Shown here: positions 17,231-24,999 of the stretch, in pieces | How positions within the stretch are numbered: the stretch's first letter is position 1 | How the letters are laid out: every line of letters starts with the position of its first letter | Assembly: GCF_019976755.1 (NCBI RefSeq) | Contig: NZ_AP023441.1 | Location: 5,143,501 to 5,207,500, forward strand | Source of the DNA: Nostoc sp. MS1 | Lineage (GTDB): Bacteria > Cyanobacteriota > Cyanobacteriia > Cyanobacteriales > Nostocaceae | Reading direction: 5' to 3' | Length of the DNA: 64,000 nucleotides | Position numbers and translations under genes: made by a program | The notes under the pieces: generated by a model | Database searches by the model: none | Told to the model about the DNA's origin: nothing | Seen by the model: the letters and a program-made list of their open reading frames with translations, nothing else

Positions 17231-19340
17231 ATAGATGCTCCCGGAAATAGTCAGCGTATAGTTGACACCGCGCCACAACCATTTGACCCTCACGTCGAAT
17301 CAAACCTGCTGCATTGAGTAATCGGTAAATACGCTGGTCTGGACAAGTATTGTTGCGAATTACTTGGAGTAAGCTTTGTACTAAGTCTTTCCTTTTATCA
17401 ATGCGGAATAAATGATACCGCAGATGATCACCAAAGGGGCCGCGATCGCTAGTTGCTTGAGCAAACAGTTCTGTTACTGAAAACTGCTGGTTAGCAACCA
17501 CATACAACGCACGTCGTACCAAATAAGGATGACCATTCAATAATGTCATCAGTTGGTTTTCTTGCAACTGCGTCAGAGGGGAACCGTGCCTTTGATTCAG
17601 ATCGGCAATTTGTTCTAGTGTAAAATCCCTAAACTCAATCACTTCACCCACATTAAACGGAGATTGATTAAGGTTGGCAATAAGATAATAAGGTTCGGTA
17701 GCAGTCACTAAAGCTAAGTCGAACTGTCTCCAAATCCGCATAGTAGGTAAAGGTGAAGCACGATTATTGTGCCAACTACGCAACATCCCAAAATAGTCTG
17801 ACTGAAACTCAGTATCAAAAATTCGATCTACTTCATCCATCACTAAAACAAATGAAGCACCGAGTTCTTTGAGCAGATAGGATTGCATATAGCGGGTACA
17901 ACGCTGATTGTTACCTGCACCTTGCTGCCAAAATTCTTCTACTCGATTGGGCATTCCCAATTGTTCAGTTAAAATCGCGCAGAACTGTTGATAAAAAATC
18001 TCTGCATTGGTGAGGGCTTCTTGGTCAAATGAGGATTGAAAATCTATAAATGCCACCTTTTTACCGATTTTAATTGCTGCATCAATCACTCGCATCAGCA
18101 AGGAACTTTTACCAATTTGACGTGGCCCCTTAATTGTTAAAGTGGCTCCTTGGCGCTGGATTGTGGCGATCGCGATCGCATCTTGGGGACGTTCGATGTA
18201 AAATCGAGACTCTGAGTCCATTGTCCCTTCTGGCATTTCTAGGAGTATTGGTTGAGCAGAAGGAGATGGAGGCGGTAAAGGTGGTTGTGGCGAAGTTTGC
18301 AGCAAGTCGGCTTTGGACTGTTCTGTATTGATAGAAAGAGTATCGCCTGCGATCGCTTGTTGTAACTCTTGAATTAACTTGGGTGTGTCTTCATTTCCCC
18401 GCCATAACGCCCAGTTGATACCGTTGAGATAAGCACTCAGGGGGTACTGAAATGGTTCTAAATAGTTGAGACGCACTGGTAAAATTACAGGATGTCCCTG
18501 CTCTTTGGTCAGACGGTGTGCTGTTTCAATCTCAGCTTCCACCATCTCACTGTGAACAGACCGTTCCGATAGAAACACAATCAAAAATTCTGCCCGTCGC
18601 AATTCAGCTTCAATTCTTTCTGCCCAAGGCGTACCTACCAGCATCGTTTGATCAATAAACACCTGATGCTGTTCCCTGAGTACCTGAAACACCTGCATGG
18701 CAACTTTTTCATCAGTTTCTGTGTTACGTTTATAGCTGATAAAAATGCGCCTTTTGGGAGTTGGCGAGACTTTCTGCACAGATGATGGTCGTTGCTTGAG
18801 TTTTGGTGTTGCGTACTCTGGAATACCTTCTAAGTTGATCGCATTACAACCAAATTTAAAAGCTTCTTCTAGTGATTTTCCTGCACCTAGACCATCATAA
18901 AACCCAACAGCAAAATCAATAGCAGCGTGATCGCCAATTGCCTGATTCATCCCAACTACACAATCAATGTGTTGAAAAATAGCTTCTGCTTGCACCTCGC
19001 TGTAACAGGCATTCAATAACACACACTCAACATTTTCTTGACACAGTTCAAATAGCCCCGATAAAGCTTGAGAACTGACTAGCTGTATCTCACCTACGTC
19101 GTTTTCTAAAACTAATCCTTGAGTACCTGCCCCGTGTCCTGAAAAATGCACAATTTGCGGTTCGACATCCAACAACGCCCGCCGCAAATCTCTAGGGCGC
19201 AACGCCCACCGTGATATAATTTCAAAATCATCTCGTCTGCGCGATCGCATTAACCCTTCTGTGATATCTCGTACCTCTTGATCAAGACGTAAACTATTTG
19301 TGTGTTGAGGATTAGCTGTGAGAATCAGAATTTTTTTCAC
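17223..19340 (-). CDS. CHAT protease - TIR - AAA_35 ATPase (NLR-like effector protein)
   Basis: A 705-residue three-part protein. An N-terminal CHAT caspase-like protease (1-170) keeps the dyad His 69 (HFSGHGAG) and Cys 112 (LLNACYS). A TIR domain (about 197-330) starts RRIFISYKRN and has an acidic SEMVEAEIETA segment, with Glu 270 at the likely NADase position. After a proline-rich linker, an AAA_35 NTPase follows (about 375-700; Walker A GPRQIGKSS at 405-413, Walker B FVLVMDEVD near 497-505). Both effector domains look intact. In known bacterial and eukaryotic systems CHAT cleaves proteins and TIR consumes NAD+, often killing infected cells. The gene runs straight into the WD40 ATPase gene with an 8-base overlap, so the pair probably forms one complex. 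The target and trigger are unknown. Confidence 0.93.
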   Translation of the reverse strand: MKKILILTANPQHTNSLRLDQEVRDITEGLMRSRRRDDFEIISRWALRPRDLRRALLDVEPQIVHFSGHGAGTQGLVLENDVGEIQLVSSQALSGLFELCQENVECVLLNACYSEVQAEAIFQHIDCVVGMNQAIGDHAAIDFAVGFYDGLGAGKSLEEAFKFGCNAINLEGIPEYATPKLKQRPSSVQKVSPTPKRRIFISYKRNTETDEKVAMQVFQVLREQHQVFIDQTMLVGTPWAERIEAELRRAEFLIVFLSERSVHSEMVEAEIETAHRLTKEQGHPVILPVRLNYLEPFQYPLSAYLNGINWALWRGNEDTPKLIQELQQAIAGDTLSINTEQSKADLLQTSPQPPLPPPSPSAQPILLEMPEGTMDSESRFYIERPQDAIAIATIQRQGATLTIKGPRQIGKSSLLMRVIDAAIKIGKKVAFIDFQSSFDQEALTNAEIFYQQFCAILTEQLGMPNRVEEFWQQGAGNNQRCTRYMQSYLLKELGASFVLVMDEVDRIFDTEFQSDYFGMLRSWHNNRASPLPTMRIWRQFDLALVTATEPYYLIANLNQSPFNVGEVIEFRDFTLEQIADLNQRHGSPLTQLQENQLMTLLNGHPYLVRRALYVVANQQFSVTELFAQATSDRGPFGDHLRYHLFRIDKRKDLVQSLLQVIRNNTCPDQRIYRLLNAAGLIRREGQMVVARCQLYADYFREHLYG

Positions 19341-19664
19341 GGGGCTAGCTTGCGAATATAACCGTAGTTTTGAGAATATCCTGAAATTTTGTCAATATAA
19401 ATAAAAATTAATAGTATTTTACAGCTTGTAGAATTAAGTATTGAAACATTTATTTTTCTCTGAAAATATTTAATATTGCAGTAGCGATCGTCATTTCTCA
19501 AATACGCTGATTACAAACTTTTAGTTGAGATTATTCATGGTGTGGCTAGGAGTCGATTAGTTAAAACGATTTTCCTAAAAATCCCTAACTCAGTTTACTC
19601 AAACAGCACCTAATCTCAATTAAAATTTTTATTATCGATTAATTACAATTAAAAAAAATAAAAT
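19341..19664. other. Divergent 324-bp promoter region (CHAT-TIR gene / dipeptidase gene)
   Basis: No gene was found. The stretch is AT-rich and must contain promoters for both divergent genes, but no -10/-35 pair or operator could be assigned with confidence. Both flanking genes begin with ATG. Confidence 0.5.
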
Positions 19665-20375
19665 ATGTCAAAAAAATTGTTATTGCTGAGTAATTCCACA
19701 AATATAGGTGAAGCATATTTAGCTTACCCACAGCAAGAAGTTAATAATTTTTTAGGAATCTCTATCAAAAAAATAGTATTTATACCTTTCGCATCTGTGA
19801 CAGCAACTTATGATCAGTATGCCGAAAGAGTTGATAGAGTATTTCAAAAGCTAGGTTATGTAGTTGATACTATTCATTTGGCTGAAAATCCTCATGAATT
19901 AATTAAAAATGCAGAAGCCATAGTAATTGGCGGTGGAAATACTTTTCATTTATTGCATTGCTTACAAAAGCATAATCTGATTGAAGTTATAAGAGACAAA
20001 GTTAATCAAGGAACTCCTTATATTGGCTGGAGTGCTGGTTCTAATGTTGCTTGTCCTACAATTAAAACCAGTAATGATATGCCAATAATCGAACCTATAA
20101 ATTTTCAAGCATTAGATTTAGTGCCTTTTCAAATCAACCCCCACTATACAGATGCCGTAATCCCAAATCATAATGGGGAAACAAGAGAACAAAGACTCAA
20201 AGAATTTTTAGTTTTAAATCCAGATATTTACGTTGTAGGCTTGCAAGAAGGCACAATGTTAAAAATTGCAGACTCATCAATCAAATTGATTGGTGATAAG
20301 AAGATGTATGTATTCAAGTTTGGAGAAGAGAAAAAAGAATATACCAACAGTGATGATTTAAGTTTTCTTCTTTGA
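19665..20375 (+). CDS. pepE: Dipeptidase E (peptidase S51, aspartyl dipeptidase)
   Basis: This 236-residue serine peptidase should release N-terminal Asp from dipeptides in the cytoplasm. The nucleophile elbow is GWSAGS with Ser 123, followed by FQINPHYTDA with His 160, the same arrangement and length as the E. coli enzyme. IVIGGGNTFHLL forms the oxyanion-side Gly-rich loop. The gene is clearly more AT-rich than its neighbours and lacks GCGATCGC sites, which may mean it was acquired by transfer. It is transcribed alone, convergent with the DUF1838 gene, with a perfect palindrome between them. Confidence 0.9.
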   Translation: MSKKLLLLSNSTNIGEAYLAYPQQEVNNFLGISIKKIVFIPFASVTATYDQYAERVDRVFQKLGYVVDTIHLAENPHELIKNAEAIVIGGGNTFHLLHCLQKHNLIEVIRDKVNQGTPYIGWSAGSNVACPTIKTSNDMPIIEPINFQALDLVPFQINPHYTDAVIPNHNGETREQRLKEFLVLNPDIYVVGLQEGTMLKIADSSIKLIGDKKMYVFKFGEEKKEYTNSDDLSFLL

Positions 20376-20449
20376 GGCTAGATTCTGTATAATTTGGATT
20401 CAAAGTATCTTAGTAATACATTTACAACAGTTTCGCTATTTGTGAAATA

Positions 20450-20481
20450 CTGTAGAGACGTTGCATGTAACGTCTCTACAG
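20450..20481. terminator. Perfect 13-bp inverted repeat between convergent genes
   Basis: CTGTAGAGACGTT, a 6-base loop, then AACGTCTCTACAG, followed by GGGTTTTGGG. It sits between the ends of the dipeptidase and DUF1838 genes and could end transcription from either side. The same GTAGAGACGTT palindrome type occurs as a dispersed repeat in Nostoc-group genomes. Confidence 0.7.
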
Positions 20482-20591
20482 GGTTTTGGGTACGGCTATA
20501 AATCTCTTAAGTAGCAGCATTCATCTAATAATTCTGTGAGGAAAGTAGCTATGATAAATCAATTCTTTACCTGAAAATTGATTCCTCTTTT

Positions 20592-21407
20592 TTACACTTC
20601 TTCATCTGCTGGTAAGGGAAATATCTCCCCGGCTAAGTAAGCTTGAAAGTGCTTTTGGAAGTATAGCCAAGAAGTCATATCTTCACCTTCAGAAAAGGCT
20701 TTTGGCGCTTGTTTATATAAAGGAACGCGATGATTAATTTCATCTTGCAGTAGTTGGGGTAATTCGGTTAAACCACCGACTTTACTGCCAAAAGCACTAT
20801 AGATTAGATTACCTGGGCGATCGCCCATTTTCATCCAAGGCAACCACTGTCCAATTCTATCCCAGCTAAGTCTTAGTTGAGACACTGTAGGTAGGTCTGC
20901 GTTAAATAAATCTGCGGTTGGGACTGTGAGTTTAAATAATTCCGCCGCCTGATAAGTTTGATAAGGACTATATTCGGCAAATTTGGGGTCTTCGGCCAGG
21001 GGGTTGGGGTATGTCGGAAAGATATCAAAAACAAAGGTTGTTGTTTCTCCTTCCACTTGAGCCGGAAATTTGCCTTGAAAATGGCCTTGTACGGGGTCAT
21101 TGGCAACATGAAGAACTGGTACAGTCTCACCAGTCCAAGGGTTTTCCCATTTACGCAAAATCTCGTCATTTTCTGGGTTCAAGTAATAGGTTAGTTCCCT
21201 AGAGGTAAAGTCCCAACTTCCTTCACCTGTGGGTAAACATCTACTAATACTGACTCCCACCATTTTAAAAAGAAGCTTTCTTTTCTCCCCTGGAATCAAA
21301 GCATAAATCTTTCCTGTCCATGTTAGGAATGTAGATTGGCTAGGGTCAAGAGAAGAGCGAGTTTTTACCCAATGCTGGGCATCTAATTCTTGGATTTGGG
21401 CAACCAT
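20592..21407 (-). CDS. DUF1838 family protein
   Basis: A soluble protein of 271 residues belonging to the DUF1838 family, recognisable from WVKTRSSLDPSQSTFLTWTGKIYA, ELTYYLNPENDEIL and LYFQKHFQAYLAGEIFP. The family is mostly beta-rich and has no settled function. ATG 21407 is taken as the start; an upstream in-frame TTG at 21419 would add four residues. It follows a 69-residue gene on the same strand after a gap of about 20 bases, so they are probably co-transcribed. No signal peptide or membrane segment is seen. Confidence 0.85.
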   Translation of the reverse strand: MVAQIQELDAQHWVKTRSSLDPSQSTFLTWTGKIYALIPGEKRKLLFKMVGVSISRCLPTGEGSWDFTSRELTYYLNPENDEILRKWENPWTGETVPVLHVANDPVQGHFQGKFPAQVEGETTTFVFDIFPTYPNPLAEDPKFAEYSPYQTYQAAELFKLTVPTADLFNADLPTVSQLRLSWDRIGQWLPWMKMGDRPGNLIYSAFGSKVGGLTELPQLLQDEINHRVPLYKQAPKAFSEGEDMTSWLYFQKHFQAYLAGEIFPLPADEEV

Positions 21408-21428
21408 TGACTTATTCAACTACTAAGT

Positions 21429-21638
21429 TTACTCGTCTAACAAACTCATCAATGCTTGGAATTGTTGGTCTGGTGGTTCTGACAATTGCGATCGCAACTC
21501 TAATAACTGTGCCTCCAATGCTTCAGCTACATAGAGCATATTAGATTCATGGGCGATCTTAAGTTGAGTTTCCTTAACCTTGATTTGTCGCAGCAGTTGA
21601 TTTACAGCAAAAGTTGAGTCGCTATCATGAAAAATCAT
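21429..21638 (-). CDS. Small conserved-type protein, probably helical
   Basis: A protein of 69 residues, almost all predicted helix with coiled-coil character (VNQLLRQIKVKETQLKIAHE, LEAQLLELRSQL). It begins with ATG and lies directly upstream of the DUF1838 gene in the same direction. No family is recognised. It is considered real because of the tight spacing, amphipathic pattern and the GCGATCGC-bearing composition shared with neighbours. Confidence 0.65.
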   Translation of the reverse strand: MIFHDSDSTFAVNQLLRQIKVKETQLKIAHESNMLYVAEALEAQLLELRSQLSEPPDQQFQALMSLLDE

Positions 21639-21700
21639 AACTTTGCGTCTACTAAAAATTTAAAATCAAATTTTTAGTACACAGTATAGATGGGAAATGG

Positions 21701-21738
21701 TCATTAGTCATTAGTCATTAGTCATTAGTCATTAGTCA
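21701..21738. repeat. STRR: five exact TCATTAG heptamers
   Basis: Five uninterrupted copies of TCATTAG (21701-21735) plus TCA lie upstream of the 69-residue gene and downstream of the AbrB-type gene. Confidence 0.93.
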
Positions 21739-21748
21739 GTTGTTTTTT

Positions 21749-21812
21749 CTCCCTCATCCTCCCCCACTCCCTCTACTCCCTCATCTCTCCCCACTCCCCA
21801 CTCCCCATCCCA
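21749..21812. repeat. STRR tract CTCCCTC/CCCCACT overlapping a gene end
   Basis: A run of CTCCCTCA, CCCCACTCC and CCCACTC units. On the minus strand it enters the 3' end of the AbrB-type membrane gene and encodes its last dozen residues and the TAG stop. Confidence 0.88.
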
Positions 21813-22975
21813 TCAAGACGGCGGAATAAAAACAGCCAAAGTGGTAAAGAACTGTTAATGGCAATCAACCTGATTAAGTGACCTACTGTGACGACTTCTA
21901 CATTGTGATGTAACGCCAGAGAAACTAAAATCATCTCTGCTGATCCTCCTGGTGCTGTGACTAACAAACAAGTCAACCAGTCCCAAGAGGTTAATTGTGT
22001 GGCAATAATAGCAGCGATCGCACCTGCAACCAAGGTCATGGCTACGGACATTAAAGCATAACCTACTGTTCTTTTACCAAAGGTGGGTTTTTCTCCCCAA
22101 TATTCACCAATGGTAATACCTAACAGCATTTGACCAATAATGTTAACCAACAGTGGTGGATAGAATTGAATATCGCTGGCAAAAGGTAAATAATGTAATA
22201 GAGAATTAAATGTTGCCCCTAAGACTAATGCACCAAAAAAGTCACCAGCCGGAATATTCAGCGTTATGGCTAGATAAACTATAATCCCTGTAAATAGCAA
22301 AACTACTGCCAGTAATTCTAGTTGTAATGGTGCAAAATCGATTAGCACCCCTTGAGGTGGAACTGGTGGAGGATTCCCAGAATTACCAACAGATGTCCTA
22401 GCGATAAAGGGAATGAGTAGAACTACAGAAGTAACGCGAATCGCTTGCACTAGCGCTACTAGCGTGACATTGCGATTATAGTCGGCGGCGATAGATGACA
22501 TCACACCCACACCACCGGGAACTGTAGCCAACATTGCTGTTAATATGTTGGTTTTACTTAAGCGTGAGTAAATATAGCCAATCCCCACACCACATAACAA
22601 CAAAAATAAGGTAAGAAAAATAAATATAGGAAACCCAGAAGCAAGGCTCATGATGTTACTATTGGCATTTGATGCCCCAACAGTCAAGCCAACTAATCCC
22701 ATACCTACTTTTCTGGCAGTGCGGTTAGGTTTGGGCGAATAGTTATAGAATACTCGACAACATTGTAAAATTGCTGTTCCTGCGACAATTCCGCCAAATA
22801 TCCAAGAAATTCCCCCAAAATGCAGCTTTGTCAATGCCCAACCCACAGGCAAGGCAACTAGCATTTCTAAACAGAGGATAATAAGTTGTTTAATAATTAA
22901 TTGTGATCTAGTAACTATAGGATTTGTGTTAGTTGGTGGATTTTGGGAAGAAGCAATACTTAAACTGTGATTCAT
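21773..22975 (-). CDS. AbrB-family membrane protein (putative transporter)
   Basis: A 400-residue integral membrane protein with roughly ten hydrophobic helices in two similar halves, the AbrB duplication family (PF05145). Older annotations call this ammonia monooxygenase or a regulator, but it looks like a transporter. Repeated GATFNSLLHYLPF and VTAPGGSAEMILVSLAL / TVPGGVGVMSSIAAD segments mark the two halves. ATG 22975 is preferred over TTG 22981. The C-terminal tail GMGSGEWGEMRE is encoded by an STRR array, so the original end of the protein was probably different. Substrate unknown. Confidence 0.85.
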   Translation of the reverse strand: MNHSLSIASSQNPPTNTNPIVTRSQLIIKQLIILCLEMLVALPVGWALTKLHFGGISWIFGGIVAGTAILQCCRVFYNYSPKPNRTARKVGMGLVGLTVGASNANSNIMSLASGFPIFIFLTLFLLLCGVGIGYIYSRLSKTNILTAMLATVPGGVGVMSSIAADYNRNVTLVALVQAIRVTSVVLLIPFIARTSVGNSGNPPPVPPQGVLIDFAPLQLELLAVVLLFTGIIVYLAITLNIPAGDFFGALVLGATFNSLLHYLPFASDIQFYPPLLVNIIGQMLLGITIGEYWGEKPTFGKRTVGYALMSVAMTLVAGAIAAIIATQLTSWDWLTCLLVTAPGGSAEMILVSLALHHNVEVVTVGHLIRLIAINSSLPLWLFLFRRLDGMGSGEWGEMRE

Positions 22976-23339
22976 TGACAAAGGTTTCTAGAATTATTTT
23001 AACTAAGTAACTAAAAATATTGCAATAGACGTATTAACACTTAGAACAAAAAGCTGTTTGTCCTAATATACATAGACAAACTCTACACACCAAAGATAAA
23101 ATATGTATTTTACGACACAACAATATATTCAGAAGAGTCCGCCTTATTATTCATTAACATTAGTTTATATATCTCTAGATAAATAATCCTGTATCTGATA
23201 GGGAGTATTGATAGAAATCATGCGATTCACAAGTTAGAATTAATTTTTCCTCACATCAAACTGTTGACTATGAAACTAGGGACACAGCTATTGTGTCCCT
23301 GTGCCAGTATATATTGCTGTCACGAACTTTACTCAAAGT
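22976..23339. other. Gene-free AT-rich spacer
   Basis: About 360 bases without a reading frame. It holds the upstream region of the AbrB-type gene and, near its right end, one 9-bp inverted repeat (23278-23300). Nothing else was recognised. Confidence 0.5.
23278..23300. terminator. 9-bp hairpin AGGGACACA / TGTGTCCCT
   Basis: A perfect stem with a 5-base loop, 40 bases beyond the stop of the minus-strand 112-residue gene. There is no T-run, so it may be a palindromic repeat rather than an intrinsic terminator. Confidence 0.5.
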
Positions 23340-23678
23340 TTAATCTTCATCCAAAGCCGGAAAAATTTCTTCAAATTTCCATAATTGGTCTTTATGGTTG
23401 ATAAACCAAGTCCGAGTTTCTGGTGTCAATTGACTCCAAATGATATCACTAGCAATACTGGGTGAGTCGTAGCGATATTTCTTGCCAAGTGATCTGAGAT
23501 TTTCCGCTACATTATGAGGAATACCTAATTGTTGCCAGTCTACATTTATGTATCTTCCTGATACTCCTCCAGCCGGATCAAAAACCAATTGTGCAGTTCT
23601 AATTAAATCAGCAAAATGTGTTGGTTTAAGATTGGCTAATTGCTGAATCTGAATTAATTCGTCATGTTCTTGAGACAT
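23340..23678 (-). CDS. Hypothetical cyanobacterial protein, about 112 residues
   Basis: A soluble protein with no recognised domain. Residues such as LIRTAQLVFDPAGGVSGRYI, WQQLGIPHNVAENL and TRTWFINHKDQLWKFEEIFP give a mixed helical, acidic protein with several Trp residues, consistent with a real folded product. ATG 23678 is preferred; an in-frame TTG at 23696 would add six residues. It stands alone on the minus strand, and a hairpin follows its stop. Confidence 0.65.
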   Translation of the reverse strand: MSQEHDELIQIQQLANLKPTHFADLIRTAQLVFDPAGGVSGRYINVDWQQLGIPHNVAENLRSLGKKYRYDSPSIASDIIWSQLTPETRTWFINHKDQLWKFEEIFPALDED

Positions 23679-23942
23679 GGTGTCTGGAGTAAACAAAGGT
23701 TTTGAACTTTAGAACTTACTACCAGAGATTTTGATTACACTCGTCACTTGTTGGTGGTTTATAACTTTAGTTCCATTCACCCACAAGTCGATAGAGTTTT
23801 TATCCCCATATCTTTAGTTTAGCGCAGAGCCACATTTTGAAGATTGATTTTTATTAATTAAGTGAATCTTGCTATTAGTTAAGGGTAATAATTTGGATAT
23901 AGTATCTTTACCAAAACAACTGACAAAAAGAAATTGTTGTTT

Positions 23943-23947
23943 GGAGG
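23943..23947 (+). promoter_or_regulatory. Shine-Dalgarno site GGAGG for a 33-residue gene
   Basis: A full GGAGG lies 8 bases before ATG 23956; the spacer contains a HIP1 site (CGATCGCC). It fixes the start of the small membrane protein. Confidence 0.75.
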
Positions 23948-23955
23948 CGATCGCC

Positions 23956-24057
23956 ATGTTAGGAATACTCTGGATTACAGGTTTTTGCTTTATTTGGCTG
24001 ATTGGTTTTAGTCTGCTGGCGGAACTCTGGTTCTTTGAAGAAGAACAAGAATCATAA
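23956..24057 (+). CDS. 33-residue single-pass membrane protein
   Basis: Starting at ATG 23956 the product is 33 residues: one hydrophobic helix (LGILWITGFCFIWLIGFSLL) followed by an acidic tail (WFFEEEQES). The strong GGAGG at ideal spacing supports translation here; a longer frame from 23869 starts at a poorer codon and adds an unlikely N-terminus. Proteins of this shape in cyanobacteria are often small accessory subunits of membrane complexes, but no identity can be assigned. It is flanked by minus-strand genes and has its own transcription unit. Confidence 0.6.
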   Translation: MLGILWITGFCFIWLIGFSLLAELWFFEEEQES

Positions 24058-24061
24058 ATTG

Positions 24062-24094
24062 GTCAATAGTTCATAGTCCATAGTCCATAGTTAT
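24062..24094. repeat. STRR tract (CATAGTC units)
   Basis: Heptamers related to TAGTCCA (TCATAGT-CCATAGT-CCATAGT) between the small membrane protein gene and the NTF2-like gene. Confidence 0.75.
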
Positions 24095-24110
24095 TTTCCC
24101 CCAGTTCGTT

Positions 24111-24494
24111 TTAACGTAACTGTGCAATCATCTGTGCAGGACTCCAATAGGCGCGAGTCGTTTGAATTTTACCTTCGGCGTTAATCTCGAAAATTGTAAT
24201 TCCTTCAAATTTCACGGACTTACCAGTTTTGCTAACTCCTGCCATTGTCCATTTAACGGCTGCTTCATTAGCAGCAATGAATATATGCTCACTTGTCGCT
24301 TCCAGTTTCTCAAACACCGCCTGTAACTGACCGATAAACTGACGATATCCCTCATGCACTTTCGCTGGTGGTTCCCCAACCGGATCGTGACTAACAGCAT
24401 CTTCAGCAAAATTATCAATCCAGCCTTCTGGATTCATAGCGGCAATATTAGCAAAGTAAGCAGCAACAACTTGTTTAATAGCTTCTTGTGACAT
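24111..24494 (-). CDS. NTF2-like / SnoaL-like protein
   Basis: This 127-residue cone-shaped alpha-beta protein of the NTF2-like superfamily has VVAAYFANIAAMNPEGWIDN, EDAVSHDPVG, YRQFIGQLQAVF, and beta strands AAVKWTMAG and GITIFEINAEGKI. Family members range from ketosteroid isomerases and SnoaL cyclases to simple ligand binders; the Asp-rich pocket gives no firm clue. It lies downstream of the Lin0512 gene on the same strand, with an STRR in the 61-base gap. Confidence 0.82.
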   Translation of the reverse strand: MSQEAIKQVVAAYFANIAAMNPEGWIDNFAEDAVSHDPVGEPPAKVHEGYRQFIGQLQAVFEKLEATSEHIFIAANEAAVKWTMAGVSKTGKSVKFEGITIFEINAEGKIQTTRAYWSPAQMIAQLR

Positions 24495-24523
24495 AGAAGT
24501 GAGCGAACAAAGGACAATAAATT

Positions 24524-24562
24524 TTGACTATGGACTGTTGACTATGGACTATTGACTAATCA
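24524..24562. repeat. STRR tract (GACTATG/GACTGTT units) at a gene end
   Basis: TGACTAT-GGACTGT-TGACTAT-GGACTAT-TGACTAA heptamers. On the minus strand the last unit gives the GAT-TAG end of the Lin0512 gene. Confidence 0.8.
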
Positions 24563-24924
24563 CTAGTTTCTACTAAAACAGTTACCGATGCGATCGCCAC
24601 TAACATCTCGTCATTTTTATCATTGAGTTCAGCAATAGCACGCCCCTGAACTACCATACCCCCAGATTCTACCTGCAAACTCTTACGCCCAAAAGGTAAA
24701 ACAGCTAACACTTCTTCCTCTCTTACTTGTTCTGGATAGGGTACTGCAATCTGGACTTCGACAACCATATCATTGGGATGACTTAAACCCGCAACTTCCC
24801 AAACACCAGGTAAAGCATTGTGTGCGATCGCATTACGTACCGCTCTTGCTGCTGCTACTGTTGGCTCCTGCCCATGTTGATCTACACCCATTCCCATCTC
24901 AATAATCAAGCGTTTTAGAGCCAC
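24556..24924 (-). CDS. Lin0512 family protein
   Basis: A 122-residue protein of the Lin0512 family, recognised from LIIEMGMGVDQHGQEPTVAA, ARAVRNAIAHNALPG and VEVQIAVPYPEQV. This small family of unknown function occurs across bacteria and archaea and is thought to adopt a compact alpha-beta fold. The last Asp codon and the TAG stop come from a heptamer repeat. It probably shares a transcript with the NTF2-like gene that follows. Confidence 0.82.
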   Translation of the reverse strand: MALKRLIIEMGMGVDQHGQEPTVAAARAVRNAIAHNALPGVWEVAGLSHPNDMVVEVQIAVPYPEQVREEEVLAVLPFGRKSLQVESGGMVVQGRAIAELNDKNDEMLVAIASVTVLVETSD

Positions 24925-24999
24925 AGCTATTTCCTGAAATCATTATTTTCACTGTATCGCTATCTGGATGACATAAAACCAAAATAATTGAATGATTTA

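Noticed and set aside
17231..17293. Longer start for the WD40 ATPase (21 extra residues)
   Set aside because: It would overlap the upstream gene by 71 bases and adds residues absent from the AAA_35 N-terminus; ATG 17230 gives a compact coupled start.
21701..21738. Short regularly spaced repeats that might suggest a CRISPR array
   Set aside because: The units are 7 bases without spacers, so this is a simple STRR array.
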